Made by a program: the position numbers and the translations under genes. Below, one piece after another: positions 35,447 to 47,999 of a DNA stretch of 64,000 bases. Origin of the DNA: Nymphaea colorata. Its lineage: Eukaryota > Streptophyta > Magnoliopsida > Nymphaeales > Nymphaeaceae. How positions within the stretch are numbered: the first letter of the stretch is position 1; each line of letters opens with the position of its first letter. Below the pieces are notes generated by a model. The model was given only the letters and a program-made list of their open reading frames with translations, did no database searches and had not been told where the DNA came from. The DNA is taken from contig NC_045150.1 in the NCBI RefSeq assembly GCF_008831285.2, forward strand, positions 1,130,001 through 1,194,000, written 5' to 3'.

Positions 35447-35790
35447 CTTCCCATCGCCTGTCGTTTTTCTTCTTCTGCTGCCATTGTTCCAACTGACCCA
35501 GAGCTCAAGAAGAAGTTCCGCCGGGCTGAGCAGGTTTGGGTTACTGGTGTAGCAACCAAAGAAAGAGAAGCGGAGCTCTCGATCCCAGAGGTATCGCCCG
35601 TCGTTCTTGGTGCAGCTATCGCCTGTCGTTCTTGGTGCAGCTATCGCCTGTCGTTCTTCTTCTTCCGCTGCCACCGTTCCGACTGACCCAATGCTCAAGA
35701 AGAAGTTCTGCCGGGCTGAGCGGTTTGGGTTACCGGTGCAGCTATCAGAGGAAGAGAAGCGGAGCTTTTGATCCCAGAGGTTCTCTCTAC
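35447..35790 (+). repeat. tandem duplication (about 190-bp period) in the hAT element
   Basis: The segment tgacccagagctcaagaagaagttc, the following cgggctgagc...ggtttgggtta and gagaagcggagct recur with about 190 bp spacing. Between them tcgcctgtcgttcttggtgc and near variants occur three times. The block is GC-richer than the rest of the element. The ORFs here exist on both strands and look fortuitous. Confidence 0.8.
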
Positions 35791-37365
35791 GTGTGTTGTG
35801 TTCTTTGACTGCAGTTTCTTCTTTTTTGAAAATGGACGATTTTTGCTCTTTCGTGCTTGCTTTGCGGAATTCGTATGGGCGGTGCTATTTCTTACCTCAT
35901 GGTTAGGTTTTTCTACGCGACGTCGTCCTCTTCTTCCTTTTCTTGCTACCAATTGTTGTTTCTGGTGTACAAATAGTTCGTGCATTTGGTTTTTACCTAA
36001 CTTAGAGTGCAGCATCAGCCCCCCACTTTCATGTCCGTTTGTGCCTCTGAAGCTGGCGAATTTCTAGTTGGCCTCGTTTTCTTCGTCCACGGGGCACAGT
36101 TCAAAATTCGGGTAGACCTCGATCTTTTTCCTCCTGGAGCAGTTTAAATTTTAATTGGTTTCGATTTCTTCCTTTGCAGAAACTGTGTTTCTTCTCCGTC
36201 CTGTTCGGCGTTCTAGCACCCCCTGGATATCAGTTGGAGAGGTGGTGCTCTTGAATGCTTTCCTTGTGTTCGATGGGCTTGTACGAAGTGCCCGATTTTG
36301 TTGACCAGCTCTTGTGGAACAGCAAGTGACGTTCGCTGGCATCTGGAGATTTGTCACCTAGAGTCTGAGATCAAATGGAAATGCGTTGCTTGTGTGGAAC
36401 TACAATAGGTACATGTTATTTGCTCGAAACCTTGCTGTGAACAACTTAAGTTACTACTCACTTGAACGTATTTACGAATTAATGTGCTGAATTTTTGCAT
36501 TTAAGTGGGTGTAGATTTATCTCTTTGTGCCTCCAGGTTTAGTAACTAAGTTAATGTGCTCTTGATGCATTCATTGGCCGACTTTGAATATCTTGTGGCT
36601 TGCTAGTAAGAATTATATCTTGTATGCTGGTAAGAAGAAGTATTTGACCATTAGTATGTGTTGGGTAACCACAAGTAAAAAATGCATGAACTAGGAATCT
36701 GCTACATGGTGAAAAACCTTAGTTGAAGATATAGGGAAGTTACACGTATAGAGGGGAGTTTTTTGTTCAATTTCGGCACCCAATATATAGTGCTCGACTA
36801 GGAACATCATATGTAAAACATAAAGATGTTACATTTTATTTCCAAAAATCTCTAAATGATAATTTTAAGTAAATACTGCAACAATTTCAAAACATCACAA
36901 AAAATTTGCAGCTTTATTGCAATAATTCATAACAAGTTTTTCCTAATCCTTTCTGTTTGTATTTTAACTTTTAACTGAACACTTTTCTAATTTTTGTTTC
37001 TTTTACTATTCATGTTTATGAATATTTTTCATTATGTTGTGAGAAAATTAGTGAAAAGTGAATAGCTTCATAAAATTTTTGTTATCCAAAAATTTTTCAT
37101 TTTTTGTGCTTCAAAGAAGTCCTAAAGATTTTTCTTGGGTAAATTGCTTTAGCTGACAAATGACATGTTTATTGTAATTAAAGCAAACTCAGTTGGATAT
37201 TGAAATGCTTGAAGATCATAAGTGTGAGCTAGAGGTATGCTTAATATGGTGTGAAAGAGAAATTCATAGGTACTACTGATTTAACTATATCACATTTTTA
37301 ATGATCAAGTTAAGCCATATATCTTTAGTGGTTTAGTCAAAGTTTTCTGTTTTTTATATATGCAG

Positions 37366-39456
37366 TTTCTGGATCCTACAACATCTAATGTCAATGCTTC
37401 TAGTTCTGTCTCTGCTAACAATATAGAATCTGATTCTTACAAAAGCCAAGTCACTAAGATCAACTGTATGGAAGGGGTTTAGCATGACAATAAACGAATC
37501 AGGTATTCAACGTGTTGTATGTCAACTCTATAAAGTATCTATGCATTGCAATAGTAAGATTGACACCACACGTTTAAAGAATAATTTAAAGACATGTCCT
37601 AAAAGGCCTAACTTAGAATTAGGCCAACAATGTCTGGTCATTGGTGAAAAGACTAATTATGGAAAATATACTGTTGGTGCTTTCAAGTTTGATTCAGATA
37701 AAAACCGACTGGATTTAGCCAATATGATTATTCTTCATGAAAATCTATTTTGTATAGTTAATCATTCAGGCTTTCAAAAGTTTATTAAAGGATTATAACC
37801 ACAGTTCAAGTTATTATCACGTAACACTGTCAGATCAGATTGCATACACATTATAAAGATGAAATGACAAAATTACGTAATACTTTGGAGAATATTAATG
37901 GAAAGATTAGTCTCACATTTCTTGTTAGAAACGTGGTTATTTATGTTTGACTACACATTATATTGATAATAGTTGGGAAATAAAAAAGAAAGTTCTCAAC
38001 TTTGTTATGGTTGAAATACCTCATACAAGAGAACAACTTGCATCAATCATCAAAGATTGTTTATTAAAATGAAACATTGATCGCAAGTTATTTTCAATTA
38101 TATTAGATAATTGTTCGACAAATGATATCATGGTCACAAAATTGATAGAGTGGCTTCTTGAGAAGGATGCACTTTTGTATAATAGATTTTTTTTTCAAGT
38201 TAGATGTGCTGCTCATATTCTTAATTTGGTTGCGCAATATGGTGTCAAAAAAATAAGTGATGTAATTGATAAGATCAGAGAAAGCATAAAATATATCAAG
38301 GCATCTCTAGCTCGATGTGAAATTTTTGATCGAGCAGTTCGTCATGTCAAAGTTACTTGTGAGAAAAAGTTATGTCTTGATGTTTCAACTAGATGGAACT
38401 CAACATTTCTTATCCTTCATGTAGCTTTACAATATAAAGAAGCTTTTGGTTGTTTTCAAGAAGTTGATCGTCACTATCATTTGGCACCGACTAAGGACGA
38501 GTGGAAGAATGCTACTATTATTCATAGCAGTTTAAAAATATTTTATGATGCTGCTAATGTCATTTCTGCAGTCAAGTATCCAACTTCTAATATTTTTTTT
38601 TAAAGAGTTTTGTAAGATAAAGATGGAAATTGAAAAAATGTGTTCACGTTCAGATATTTGTCTTTCAAATATGATAATGAGGATGAAAACAAAGTTTGAC
38701 AAGTATTGGGATATATGCAATTTAATTTTAGCAGTTGCAGTAGTATTTGATCCTCGTTATAAAATGAAAATAATTGAATTTTACTATAGGCAATTTTATA
38801 AAGATGAAGCACCTGAATATGTCTCTACAATTAAGAACTACCTTTGTGATATTTATGATGAATATAAAGCTACTTATGCGTTGAAAACATTCTCTACTCG
38901 TACTTGTTATATTGTTAGTGTTGATAAGGATAATGATGCATCTAGCTTTACTTTTTTAATTGAATCTTCTTCTAATAAGAAGCTTAGAATAAGTGCACTA
39001 GATGACTTTCTTGAAGAATCATCACATAGCTATCGTACAAAATCAAATTTGGAGTTATATTTGGAAGAGCTCATTTATCCAAAAAACAATCTAATTGACA
39101 TTTTGACATGGTAGAAGGTCAATGCACCTAAATATTCTGTATGATCTAAAATGGTATGTGATATTTTAGCTATTCTTATATTAATTATTGCATCAGAGTC
39201 AACATTTAATACAAGTGGACATATTCTTGACTTATAATACCGAAGTAGATTATGTACAAAGACCGTGGAGGCCTTGATTTGTGCAGAAGATTGGTTGCGA
39301 GATCAGGCTGAAGGTAATTTACTTATTATTAATGTTTTTAAACATATTTTTTGTGTTACTTATTTTATTCTTTTGTTAGATGATTCTGATTTGCCTATAC
39401 CCTTACCTGAAGAGGAAGCACCATTTGAATCTGCATACATTAAAACTGAATCATAA
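37366..39456 (+). pseudogene. hAT transposase (BED finger, catalytic core, dimerisation domain), broken
   Basis: An exon begins after tatatgcag at 37366. A BED-type region follows at about 37462-37600 (VWKGFSM...QRVVCQLYKVSMHC...LKTCPKRPN), with the second zinc Cys replaced. A frameshift precedes it and stops occur at 37797 and nearby. The core at 38130-38602 (VRCAAHILNLVAQYG, then DVSTRWNSTFLIL) contains the conserved CAAHILNL and STRWNST blocks. The next stretch (38590-39114) has FDPRYKMKI, a frame change and LELYLEELIYPKNNLIDILTW, the start of the C-terminal dimerisation domain. A stop follows, then a degraded SESTFNTSG-like segment and TVEALICAEDWLRDQAE at about 39264-39310. A last exon-like piece reads DDSDLPIPLPEEEAPFES. 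It would not make active transposase. Confidence 0.9.
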
Positions 39457-39854
39457 ATTAGAGGTATATATTCTTTTGTACTTATCTGTTTTCATCACAT
39501 CAATTAAAACCTATAGTTATATGTGTCTAATATGTTTATTTAATTAAAATTTTTATTTGTATAATGCAGGTTAATTTGATTGCATCATCCCCAGGATCTT
39601 ATAGTATCAACATGGTTGAAATATATATCCAAATAGAAAGATCATACCCATTGTGTAAAATGGAGGCATTGGAAGAAAAATTTTGTAAGCTTGGATTATA
39701 TGGTGATTTTTTTTTTATTACTGAATTTGTCAAGGATAACTCGCCTAGTCTCTTGTTGCATCAACAAACTACAGCCAAGTATAATTTTTGGAAATTTATA
39801 TTTGCATATTTTAGAGAATGAAGTTTGATGAAGTAATAGAAAGATCATACACAC

Positions 39855-39880
39855 TTGCTCTCTCTCTCTCTCTCTCTCCC
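39855..39880 (+). repeat. (CT)n microsatellite
   Basis: gctctctctctctctctctccctctc, near the right end of the hAT element. Confidence 0.85.
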
Positions 39881-40019
39881 TCTCTTTCTTTTGAGAACTC
39901 TCTTAATAAGTTTGACAATTATCACTAGTCAAGTTTGGGCTAGTGTGATGTTAAGATTGAGTTTCATAGTTCATTTTGTGTTTACTATATATTTTTCGTA
40001 AATAAATCGAATTTGGATC

Positions 40020-40450
40020 AAATTTACATATGGCTTAAAAATCACAAATCAGATTAGGATATAACTTAAAAGTTGGATTCAGATTAGATTCGGTTCGGAA
40101 TCAGATATAACTTAAAAGTTGGATTCGAATCTGATTCAGATATAACTTAAAAATCGGATTCGGATTGGATTCAAGTATAACTTAAAAATCGGATTCGGAT
40201 CGGATTCAGATATAACTTAAATTTCGGATTCGGATCGGATTCGGATATAACTTAAAATTCGGATTCGGATCGGATTCAAGTATAACTTAAAGATCGGATT
40301 CAGATCAGATTCGGATGTAGATTTTAAAGTCGGATTTGGATATGGTATAAATTTTTTTCATCCAAATTCGAATCCTAATCTGAATCCGAATATATGAATA
40401 TCTGAAAAATCGGATATGGTAAAAGATATATCAAATTCGAATCCAATTCG
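40020..40450. repeat. right subterminal repeat array of the hAT element
   Basis: At least eight near-copies of a unit of roughly 34 bp, each with cggattcggatcggattca followed by gatataacttaaa. The array is more regular than the left one. It shares the aatcggatatggtaa word with the left array. Confidence 0.9.
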
Positions 40451-40462
40451 TTGACACCCCTA

Positions 40463-40470
40463 AACATAGG
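40463..40470 (+). other. 8-bp target-site duplication of the hAT element, right copy
   Basis: aacatagg, identical to 33091-33098. Confidence 0.93.
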
Positions 40471-40660
40471 CAACTTTTTTTTCTTGTGCCCATATAATTT
40501 CCTTTGCCATATGTAGTACTTTTTAACCCAAGTGAATTTTAAGGGGAATTTGGCAATAGAAACACCGAAATAGCCCAAATGTTTGAAACATGTTCATGGA
40601 ACACTATGTTAGTATTCATATTGCCAATTGCCATACTATGGTTCAATATTTGTATATTAG

Positions 40661-41470
40661 GTACTGTTTGGTTGTGGAAACATATTTGTGTTTGGTTGTG
40701 GAAACATATTTGTCCTTAAAATAAGTATTTTAAGAACAAAGAATTCTTATTCATGTGGACAAGTTGTAATTCTATCCAGCATTTGTTTGTAAAGACATGG
40801 TTTTCAACTTGTCATGTCTACCGTTAGTTTAAATAACTAATTGACATGTTTAACACATGTTTTGGTTTTTCTCTCTTTACTTTTTTTTATTGCTCTCTCT
40901 AAAACACATGATAAAACTTATGAACAACATGACTAATAAAAATACTATTTCTTTCTCTCTATAAAACATTCACATATGATCAAGAAAAAACTTTTTCAAA
41001 AAATGTGAAAAATATAAGCAAATAAAAATATTTACTCTAGCTTTCTTTTCTCTCTCTCTACACATGCAAGACTTAAATCAGCATATAATGAAAGAAAATA
41101 CCTAATAAAATATGCAAAAGAAATCCAAGCATGATAAAACATATGAACAACATGACTAATAAAAATACTCTTCCTTAGTCTCTCTCTACACATAAGAGAC
41201 TTAAAATCAACATATAATGAAAGAAAATACCTAATAAAATATGGAAAAAAAATCTAAGCCAATAAAAATACTCTCTCGCTCTTGCCTTTTCTGTCTCTAC
41301 AAATACAAGCAACACAAAATCTAGAATCAATAAAAGAAAATAAACTACACGATAAAACATGTAAAAAATATACAAGCAAGAAAGAATACTCTCTCTATCT
41401 TTTCTTTCTCTCATTTTTTTTCTCTTTACAAATATAGTTGACCTAAAATTCTTATATTATACAGAAAAAC
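40661..41470. repeat. complex low-copy tandem repeats, AT- and CT-rich
   Basis: A 24-bp word (tttggttgtggaaacatatt) is doubled at 40670-40712. Larger blocks recur at 40910/41131 (atgaacaacatgactaataa) and at 41086/41215 (taatgaaagaaaatacctaa), separated by tctctctctac stretches. Spacing of about 130 and 220 bp suggests repeated slippage or unequal exchange. No coding potential. Confidence 0.75.
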
Positions 41471-44000
41471 ATCATTTCATTATAAACAACAAAAAATATA
41501 AATGAAGGATAAGTTTTCATTTGTTAGATACAAACTACCTGAAAATGTTTAGATACAAGTCTCCATAAACAACTAAATGTATATTATAATAATTACGTGA
41601 CAAAAAGGAAAACTGTATTTAATTTCTTCATTGAAGTTCATGAGTGGAAAATGTTGACAGTTGCATGTTATCAAGCAGCCACCAGCATCCATAAAATAAT
41701 TCTCGACCATTGCATTTTCACATCAGTCCTTGCATTTTAACCGCAATTTATGTGAATATTAATAGTGACAATACAATAGACACTAATAATGCAAAAACAT
41801 ATAAGGAGTGGTTGAAGTGGTTGGTTGTTGAGGTTTTGCTAAAATAAAAGAGTTGGCATTGCCTTAAATACAAAAGAGCTATGTCAGAATTAAGTATGGC
41901 AATGTTTGGTTCTATGATCTACTATAGTTTTTTTTTTTTGGGTTTAAATTATTGTTGGAGAAGATGGTTATAACTAGGATGATTCTTCCAAAATAGAAAA
42001 ATTGTCTGTTGGTGTCCAACATTTATATTATGGTTTGCCTTTTTATTATTCATCACTGATGCACTGGTAGCTCTTTCGATCTTTTTCAGAGATCAAAGGA
42101 TGAACATCATCTTGATCATGAAGTACTTGGATAACAAGCTTCATTTGGGAAGCGAATTGGAGGTGATTAATTATATCTTCTATACAATCTATTATTGTAG
42201 ACGCTTCTTTTTGTGCAAAAGTTTTAGCCTAAACGAATAGCTACATAGAGATAGCCTAATGGAAAAAAAATACAGAAATGTCATCACGAAGTCGATGACA
42301 AATGATGGTAACTTATTTTGACCATATTGGTAGATAACTAATCTGCTCCACATGAAATATGACTAGTTGTAGATGCTTATTTTCACCACTACTGAGAAAG
42401 AAATCCACCTATGTGAACGATCATCTAGTGATAAATGACCTTCCATGATTTGGGGTTTAGTAAATGCAAGAAATAAAAGTTGACAAGTTAAAAGATGAGC
42501 CTAAGAACAGTATTTATATATGTAACAAAAGGTATCAGAAGTGTTAGATACTTAGATTGTTTGACAACATTTACAAAACCTTATATGAAAGCTTACATAT
42601 CTATAAAGAAAAAACAACAGTAGAAAAAGGTTTAATATTTTACTGAAATGAATCATACATATTTTCCCTTTTCCTCCATGTCATGGCCATGGAGAGGGGG
42701 AGGTTTATTCTTTATTTAATGTTGATTGAAAGAAGGGCAAGGAGAGTCTTTAGCTTTATAGGATTCTAAACGAACAATGATGTGCTTAACCTGCAGTTGA
42801 CATTAATAGAAAATTAAGTACTCTAATATTGTTACTAAAATACAACCATTAAGATAGATCTGTATGTCAAAGAATCTAGATTGATGGCCAAGATAGATCC
42901 ATATATAAAATCGTTGAAGGAAAAAATTAAAAATAAAAGAACAAAACAATAGATTAAGCATTGAGACCTGCAATTCTAGGGAAGAAAATAGGTGAAACTG
43001 CAAACAAATAAATACAAGGGGAATCAAATATATATAGACTCAAACCCTAACATTAAAAACTTAGAAGTGCCACTATTGAAGATCCCAATATGTTGTGTCC
43101 ATAGCTGGCATCACTTATTGCATCTTTGCTCACCAACATTTAGACGCCAAGCTAATTAAATTGGGAAGTGGATTTCATCAGGGAAAAAATGAAAAGGAAA
43201 AGAAGGCCTTCACCCTCCATAGCAGCACTTAATCTCTTTGCCCATCTCCGATCACTAGTGACCAGCTTGATCTTTAACAAACTTTCTCCTGAACACACTT
43301 GGATTCTGATCTAGAACCTCATCCTTATTTGCTTCGACCTGCACAGGTAGGATCACGTTCCCTTGCTCCTCCCCCCATCCCCCACCCTCACAAAAAGAAA
43401 AATCAACCCTTGATACAATAACAATTTTTTGATTTTAGTGGAAGTAGTTTGAATACATGACCCATCTTGCAGCAAACAACTGATACTGTAATAACGATTT
43501 CAGTACCACCACCATCATCTAGAATAACTTTTAAACCATTCACCAAAGGTACTTCATAGGATATGAGATAAAAAAAAACAGGTGTAAAGAGAAAGAGAGA
43601 ATGATGATTCTGACAGAGGAAAAATAGGAGGACCCTGTATAATTTCTCAACAATAGAGAAAAAGAGTACGAGATAACAAAAAAGAGAATGATCTTTCCGA
43701 GGCAGCTATCTAAATCCACTCTAGAAGATAAGCTTTGAAGAAAAGGGAACTCCTTGTGTTCTGAGGGGAGGACATTCCAAATAAGAACTTGTTTTGTGTT
43801 AAAAGAGGATAGGAGAAGGATGTACCTCCTATGGCTTTCTGTCCAGCGCTTGGTGGTGTCCCACTTTTTTGAGCGCCTTGCACCCTTGGAATAGTGTGTT
43901 ACTAAATCCAAATGCCCTCAGAGAATGAAAAATTTCATCTTTGTTTGTTATCACTTCAGAACAGTTTGATCCTACATTATACTCTCTACAACTCTTGATT
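41471..44000. other. intergenic DNA, no recognised gene
   Basis: AT-rich sequence with only short unsupported ORFs. No LTR, TIR, RT or transposase motif was recognised, and no splice-linked coding blocks were seen. The ORF at 43540-43911 (minus) is hydrophobic and Ser-rich, without a recognisable domain. Confidence 0.5.
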
Positions 44001-44165
44001 CTCATTCTATTGTCCCTCTCCCCCTATCGCCATAGATCTTGCCTTTCCCTCTCTCTATAGTTTCAGCCTCTTTAGGGTATCTCCCTCCTATCATCATTGC
44101 ATACATCTTCCCCTCTCTATGCTTGGATATGAGAAAGCAAGAAGGCATATACCAATGGTCAAACA

Positions 44166-45420
44166 TCAAGCAACATAGAAGACAAAAAAACTGAATGCAA
44201 GAAGGCATATACAAATGGTGAAATCCTTCAGATGATCCGCAATTTTCTCTTGCACAAGTTCCACGACGTCAAAGTGTAAATCCATCTCCAAAGATCTCAT
44301 GTTCACACGACTGCCTCCAAAGACCACATCATTTCTTAGAAGCCATACTTGCTGCATGACCTCGTGACAGAGAAATCCTCAACAAATTCTCTGCATGCCA
44401 TCATAGCAGGGTTTAGGTGAATAGGAGCAGAATATTCATGTGGGATGCCACAAAAAATCACTCTACCAGCATAGCCCACCACCGATTTGAAGCAAAATGA
44501 AGCACCTTGTCAGATTTGGTTTACACACTTAAGGGAATGCCAAACATTTTGGATTATAAAATGACCATAATTTGCATTTGAAGTAGGCATAACCAGCTTT
44601 CTTGTTGAGCGCATTGAAGCCAAGCACTAACTAACAACCAAACTTCATGTTAGCTAGCAAAAATGACTTTTGGTTTACTAATGTGAGTAGAACATCTAGG
44701 TCGGGTCCGACTAATCAGCTGCTGATGAAGGGACAACGGAGACCACTACAAGGTCAGGCTCAGCTTTTTGTTGAGAAATGAGACATTCCATCTCATGCAA
44801 CAATAGAGCCCACAACTGATTTGAAGCAAAACAAAGCATCTTGTCAGATTTGGTTTACCACACTTAAGGGAATGCCAGACATTTTGGAATGCACAATGAC
44901 CATAATTTGCATTCGAAGTAGGCGTATCCACCTCGGGAAAGATTTTTGAGCAGCCATAATAATGCTGGTGGGTAAATGCCATGCAGGTAGACTGCCATGC
45001 TTGCAATGCAAAAACACCATCTTTGGCTCCAAACACCAGAAGAAGGGGAGTGATGCAGATAGCATAAACTTGTAAAGTACATCAAAAGTACATCAACCAT
45101 AATACTACACACAAAACATCGAACATGTTCAGGCAAAGAAATGCCACCCTTAATACTGCACTCAAGAAAATGGCCGAGCTCTAGCACATAATTTGCTGTA
45201 GGGGAATGTTTCACTTTGTCTGAAAGCCAAGGCTTTTGAGATAGTGTTTCAAACCTCATCCATTGAGATCCCAAGAGAGAGCTTCCAAAAGTTGATTACT
45301 GAACACAAAGCCTGCCTTTTATGAAAATCCTCATGGCGGGAACCACGGAACACCAAGCCATTGGTGAATGCCAGTGTGGTAACACCCCAATGGCCCAACC
45401 ATCATGAAGAGGACACCATC
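44166..45420 (-). pseudogene. unrecognised minus-strand coding relic with an internal direct repeat
   Basis: Several minus-strand frames look coding but are broken: MQQVWLLRNDVVFGGSRVNM (44290-44357), KCGKPNLTRCFVLLQISCGL (44790-44870) and KHSPTANYVLELGHFLE with ISLPEHVRCFV (45120-45210). A 125-bp segment (44472-44596) is repeated at 44807-44931 in the same orientation, so the FVLLQI...KPNL part exists twice. The Cys-rich composition and the VWLLRND...F-type ending faintly resemble the tail of a LINE reverse transcriptase, but I cannot confirm this. A duplicated host gene remnant is equally possible. Confidence 0.35.
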
Positions 45421-45468
45421 CTGAGAGAGCAGGCTCCAAATGAGCAGAAGAGAAGGAGAGAGAGGGGG

Positions 45469-45488
45469 AGAGAGAGAGAGAGAGAGAG
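45469..45488 (+). repeat. (AG)n microsatellite
   Basis: agagagagagagagagagag, following an aga/ggg-rich stretch from 45448. Confidence 0.85.
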
Positions 45489-45658
45489 CACATGCAAGCA
45501 AAATCACGCTCTCTGTTGAAAGTGGTTGTTACATCCAGCGCAACATGCTCAACAGATCTTCTTTTTCTTGCCTTATTGAAATCAATTTGAACGTTGGAAG
45601 AATTACTACAATTTACGTCAGTTTCCTTAATAATTTTGAGTCTTGTATGTAAAGTCTA

Positions 45659-47994
45659 CTAACGTTCATATGCGTTGTTGCTTTCCTCATGTATCTTATA
45701 TATCCTTGTAAAGCAAAGAACAAAATGGAGATATTGTTTGGTCTTCTCTACTATACTCTTAGAATCACCTATGATGACAATATCATCCACATATACAAGA
45801 ACCAAAATAGTTTTATTTTGGTAATGATGAATGAATAAAGAGTTGTCAGAGACACTGCATTTGTACCCAAATTCGATCAAGGCAGACCTAAGCTTTGAGT
45901 ACCAAGCTCGCGGGGATTGCTTGAGCCCATAGATGGACTTCTTCAATTTGCAAACAAGATTTTTCTAGTTTTCATAATTGAGGCTTTGGGGGATTTTCGT
46001 ACAGACTTCTTCTTGTAAGTCACCCTGAAGAAAAGCATTTTTTATGTCAAGTTGGAATAAATCCCACTCAAAATTGCAGGCAATAGATATTAGGGTATGA
46101 AGAGTTGTCATTTTTGCCACTGGAGCGAAGGTCTTCGTATAGTCAATCCCTTCCATTTGAGAGAAGCCTTGAGCAACAAGACGGGCTTTATGTCTGTCAA
46201 GAGTTTCATCACTATGAAATTTTACTTTAAATACCCATTTACAACTTACGGGTTTTTTACCTGGAGGAAGAGGGACAAGTTCTCATGTGTCATTTTTTGT
46301 GAGGGCATCTAATTCATCCCTTATGGCTTTTTTCCAACAAGGATCTTGAAAGACCTCTTCAAATGTCCCTGGTTCAGAAATATTGTTTAGCTACATAAAG
46401 AAAGTTGTCTGAGTTTGAGAAAAAGCACCATAGTTAATGCACACTTCTATCATATATTTAACCACACTGCTCATAGCAAAATCTCTGTATCGTTCTAGCT
46501 GTTGACGAAGTCTTTCTGATCGCCGAAGAGTGTTCTCTTGTTGTGTCTCAGTTGCAATGACCTGCCATGGGTGATGTTGATGAATTCTTTCTGATCACCG
46601 AAGAATGTTTTCTGGTTGTGTTTCAGTTGCAATGATTTGCCGTGAGTCACTATCAACTTTTTCAATGATAGGAGTGGTATCTTCATTATTTTGAACTTGA
46701 ACAGGGGCTTTACCATTCTCAACGTCAGCCATAGGAAGAACATTAGGAAGAGGGAGATACTCAAAGTTTGAGTCTATTTTCTCCCTTTGAGGATTTTTTT
46801 CAAAATGAATTTGCATCTCCCCCTGAGGACGATTTCAAAATATGCTTGTGACTCATCAAATCTAACATCACGAGATATATACATTTTTCTTGAAACCATA
46901 TCAAAGCATCTATACCCCTTCTTGGTTGGAGAATATCCGAGAAAGACACATTTTATGGCACGAGGCTGTAACTTAATTCGGTGTTTGAGAGATTTTGAAA
47001 CGTATATTATGCAACCAAACTTTCTAAGATGATCGATAGAGTGTTTCGGTCCTTTAAGAACTTCAATAGGAGATCTATTTTCAAGGTAGTGTCTTGGTTG
47101 CTTGTTTATAATATAGTTAGCTGCTGAAATCGCTTCACTCCAAAAACGTTTTGGAACATTATTTTGGAAAAACAACACATGGGTTACTTCAAGCAAATGT
47201 CTTTCTTCTTTCAAAAACTCCGTTCTGTTGAGGTGTTTCTTTACATGTAGTCTGGTGGTGTATACCAACCTCATTAACAAAGCATTCAAATTTTTATTTA
47301 CATACTCAGTCCCATTGTCCATCCGTAGGGTTTTAATTTTTGTCCCAAACTGAGTGATCACTATGTTGTAAAATATTTGAAATTTAGAAAACACCTCGTC
47401 CTTGGTTTTTAGGAAATATATCCAACTCCCTCGAGAATAGTCATCAAGGAAAGATAAGTAGTACTTAAAACTATTAGATGAATCAACAGGGGCTGGCCTC
47501 AAACATCCGAGTGAACAATCTCAAAAACAGACTTAGTAATACTTTCAGACGAAGAAAATGGTGGTTGGGTTAAGTTAGCGTATCGATGCACCTCACAAGT
47601 ATTGCAATCAAAAGATATTCCAGGCTTCAAGGAATTTAACACATAATTTGATGGATGCCCCAACCTCAAATGCCATTTGTCTCCTTTAGTTTTGTTTATA
47701 GTAGCAGTGAATGCCTTATTTCTACAATTCATGTAATAAAGACTGTGAAATTCATCCCCTTCATCAATCGTCTTCCAGGTGATCCGATCCTAAAACACAA
47801 CCTTTGAGGTCGAGAAAATCACATTGCAATTGTAAGTCTTTGTTATCTTACTGACGAACATGAGATTGGAAGCCAAATCAGACATATATAAAACATCAAT
47901 AGGTCTTTTCTTCTCAAAAAACTATATAACTCCCTTACCGGTGACGCTAACCTTATCCCCATTAGCTATAGTAACAAGTTTTATATAAGAGACA
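45659..47994 (-). pseudogene. minus-strand copia element, part 2: protease end, integrase, RT
   Basis: Reading from 47994 downwards, the first block is the protease continuation (YIKLVTIANGDKVSVTG, then DVLYMSDLASNLMFVSKI). Next is the gag-pre-integrase finger (HLRLGHPSNYVLNSL...CNTCEVHRYA, 47499-47732). The integrase core at 46774-47502 has HSDV and LRMDNGTEYVN, both with catalytic Asp, then FWSEAISAANYIINK, LRKFGCIIYV and FLGYSPTKKGYRCFD. A linker with a duplicated GDQKEF-like segment lies at 46495-46764. RT at 45659-46330 has DYTKTFAPVAKM, LDIKNAFLQGDL, SIYGLKQSPRAWY and an intact YVDDIVIIG box. The element ends in RT at about 45659; RNase H and the 3' LTR are absent. Frameshifts are few, but the element is disrupted. 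Confidence 0.9.
46495..46640 (-). repeat. short tandem duplication in the copia pol linker
   Basis: The segment tctttctgatc(g/a)ccgaagaa/gtgttttct with ttgtgt(c/t)tcagttgcaatga occurs twice about 75 bp apart (46510-46560 and 46586-46637). On the minus strand this duplicates the ...SLQL(K/R)HN...FFGDQK(E/D)F peptide. Confidence 0.75.
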
Positions 47995-47999
47995 CCTTC
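47995..47999 (+). other. 5-bp target-site duplication (CCTTC), left copy
   Basis: ccttc directly before the gypsy LTR at 48000; the same five bases follow the other LTR at 53280-53284. Confidence 0.88.

Larger units (their letters stand above)
33099..40462 (+). mobile_element. complete hAT DNA transposon (about 7.36 kb), decayed
   Basis: Left terminus tagggatgtcaa and right terminus ttgacaccccta are 12-bp inverted repeats with one mismatch. The flanking octamers are identical. Both ends carry GGAT/ATCCGA-rich subterminal arrays. Inside is a recognisable but broken hAT transposase (37366-39456, +). The left interior (33480-35200) is AT-rich and non-coding. At 34984-35190 it holds a piece resembling the AT-rich MITE interior (gttgatcaagaaatttttt). 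At 35230-36060 there is a GC-richer block with a tandem duplication, possibly the transposase promoter and leader. The element is large for a hAT, but the termini, TSD and transposase orientation agree. Confidence 0.93.

Noticed and set aside
40020-40450. Possible CRISPR-like array
   Set aside because: Repeats are contiguous and degenerate without unique spacers, and they lie in the subterminal region of a plant hAT transposon.
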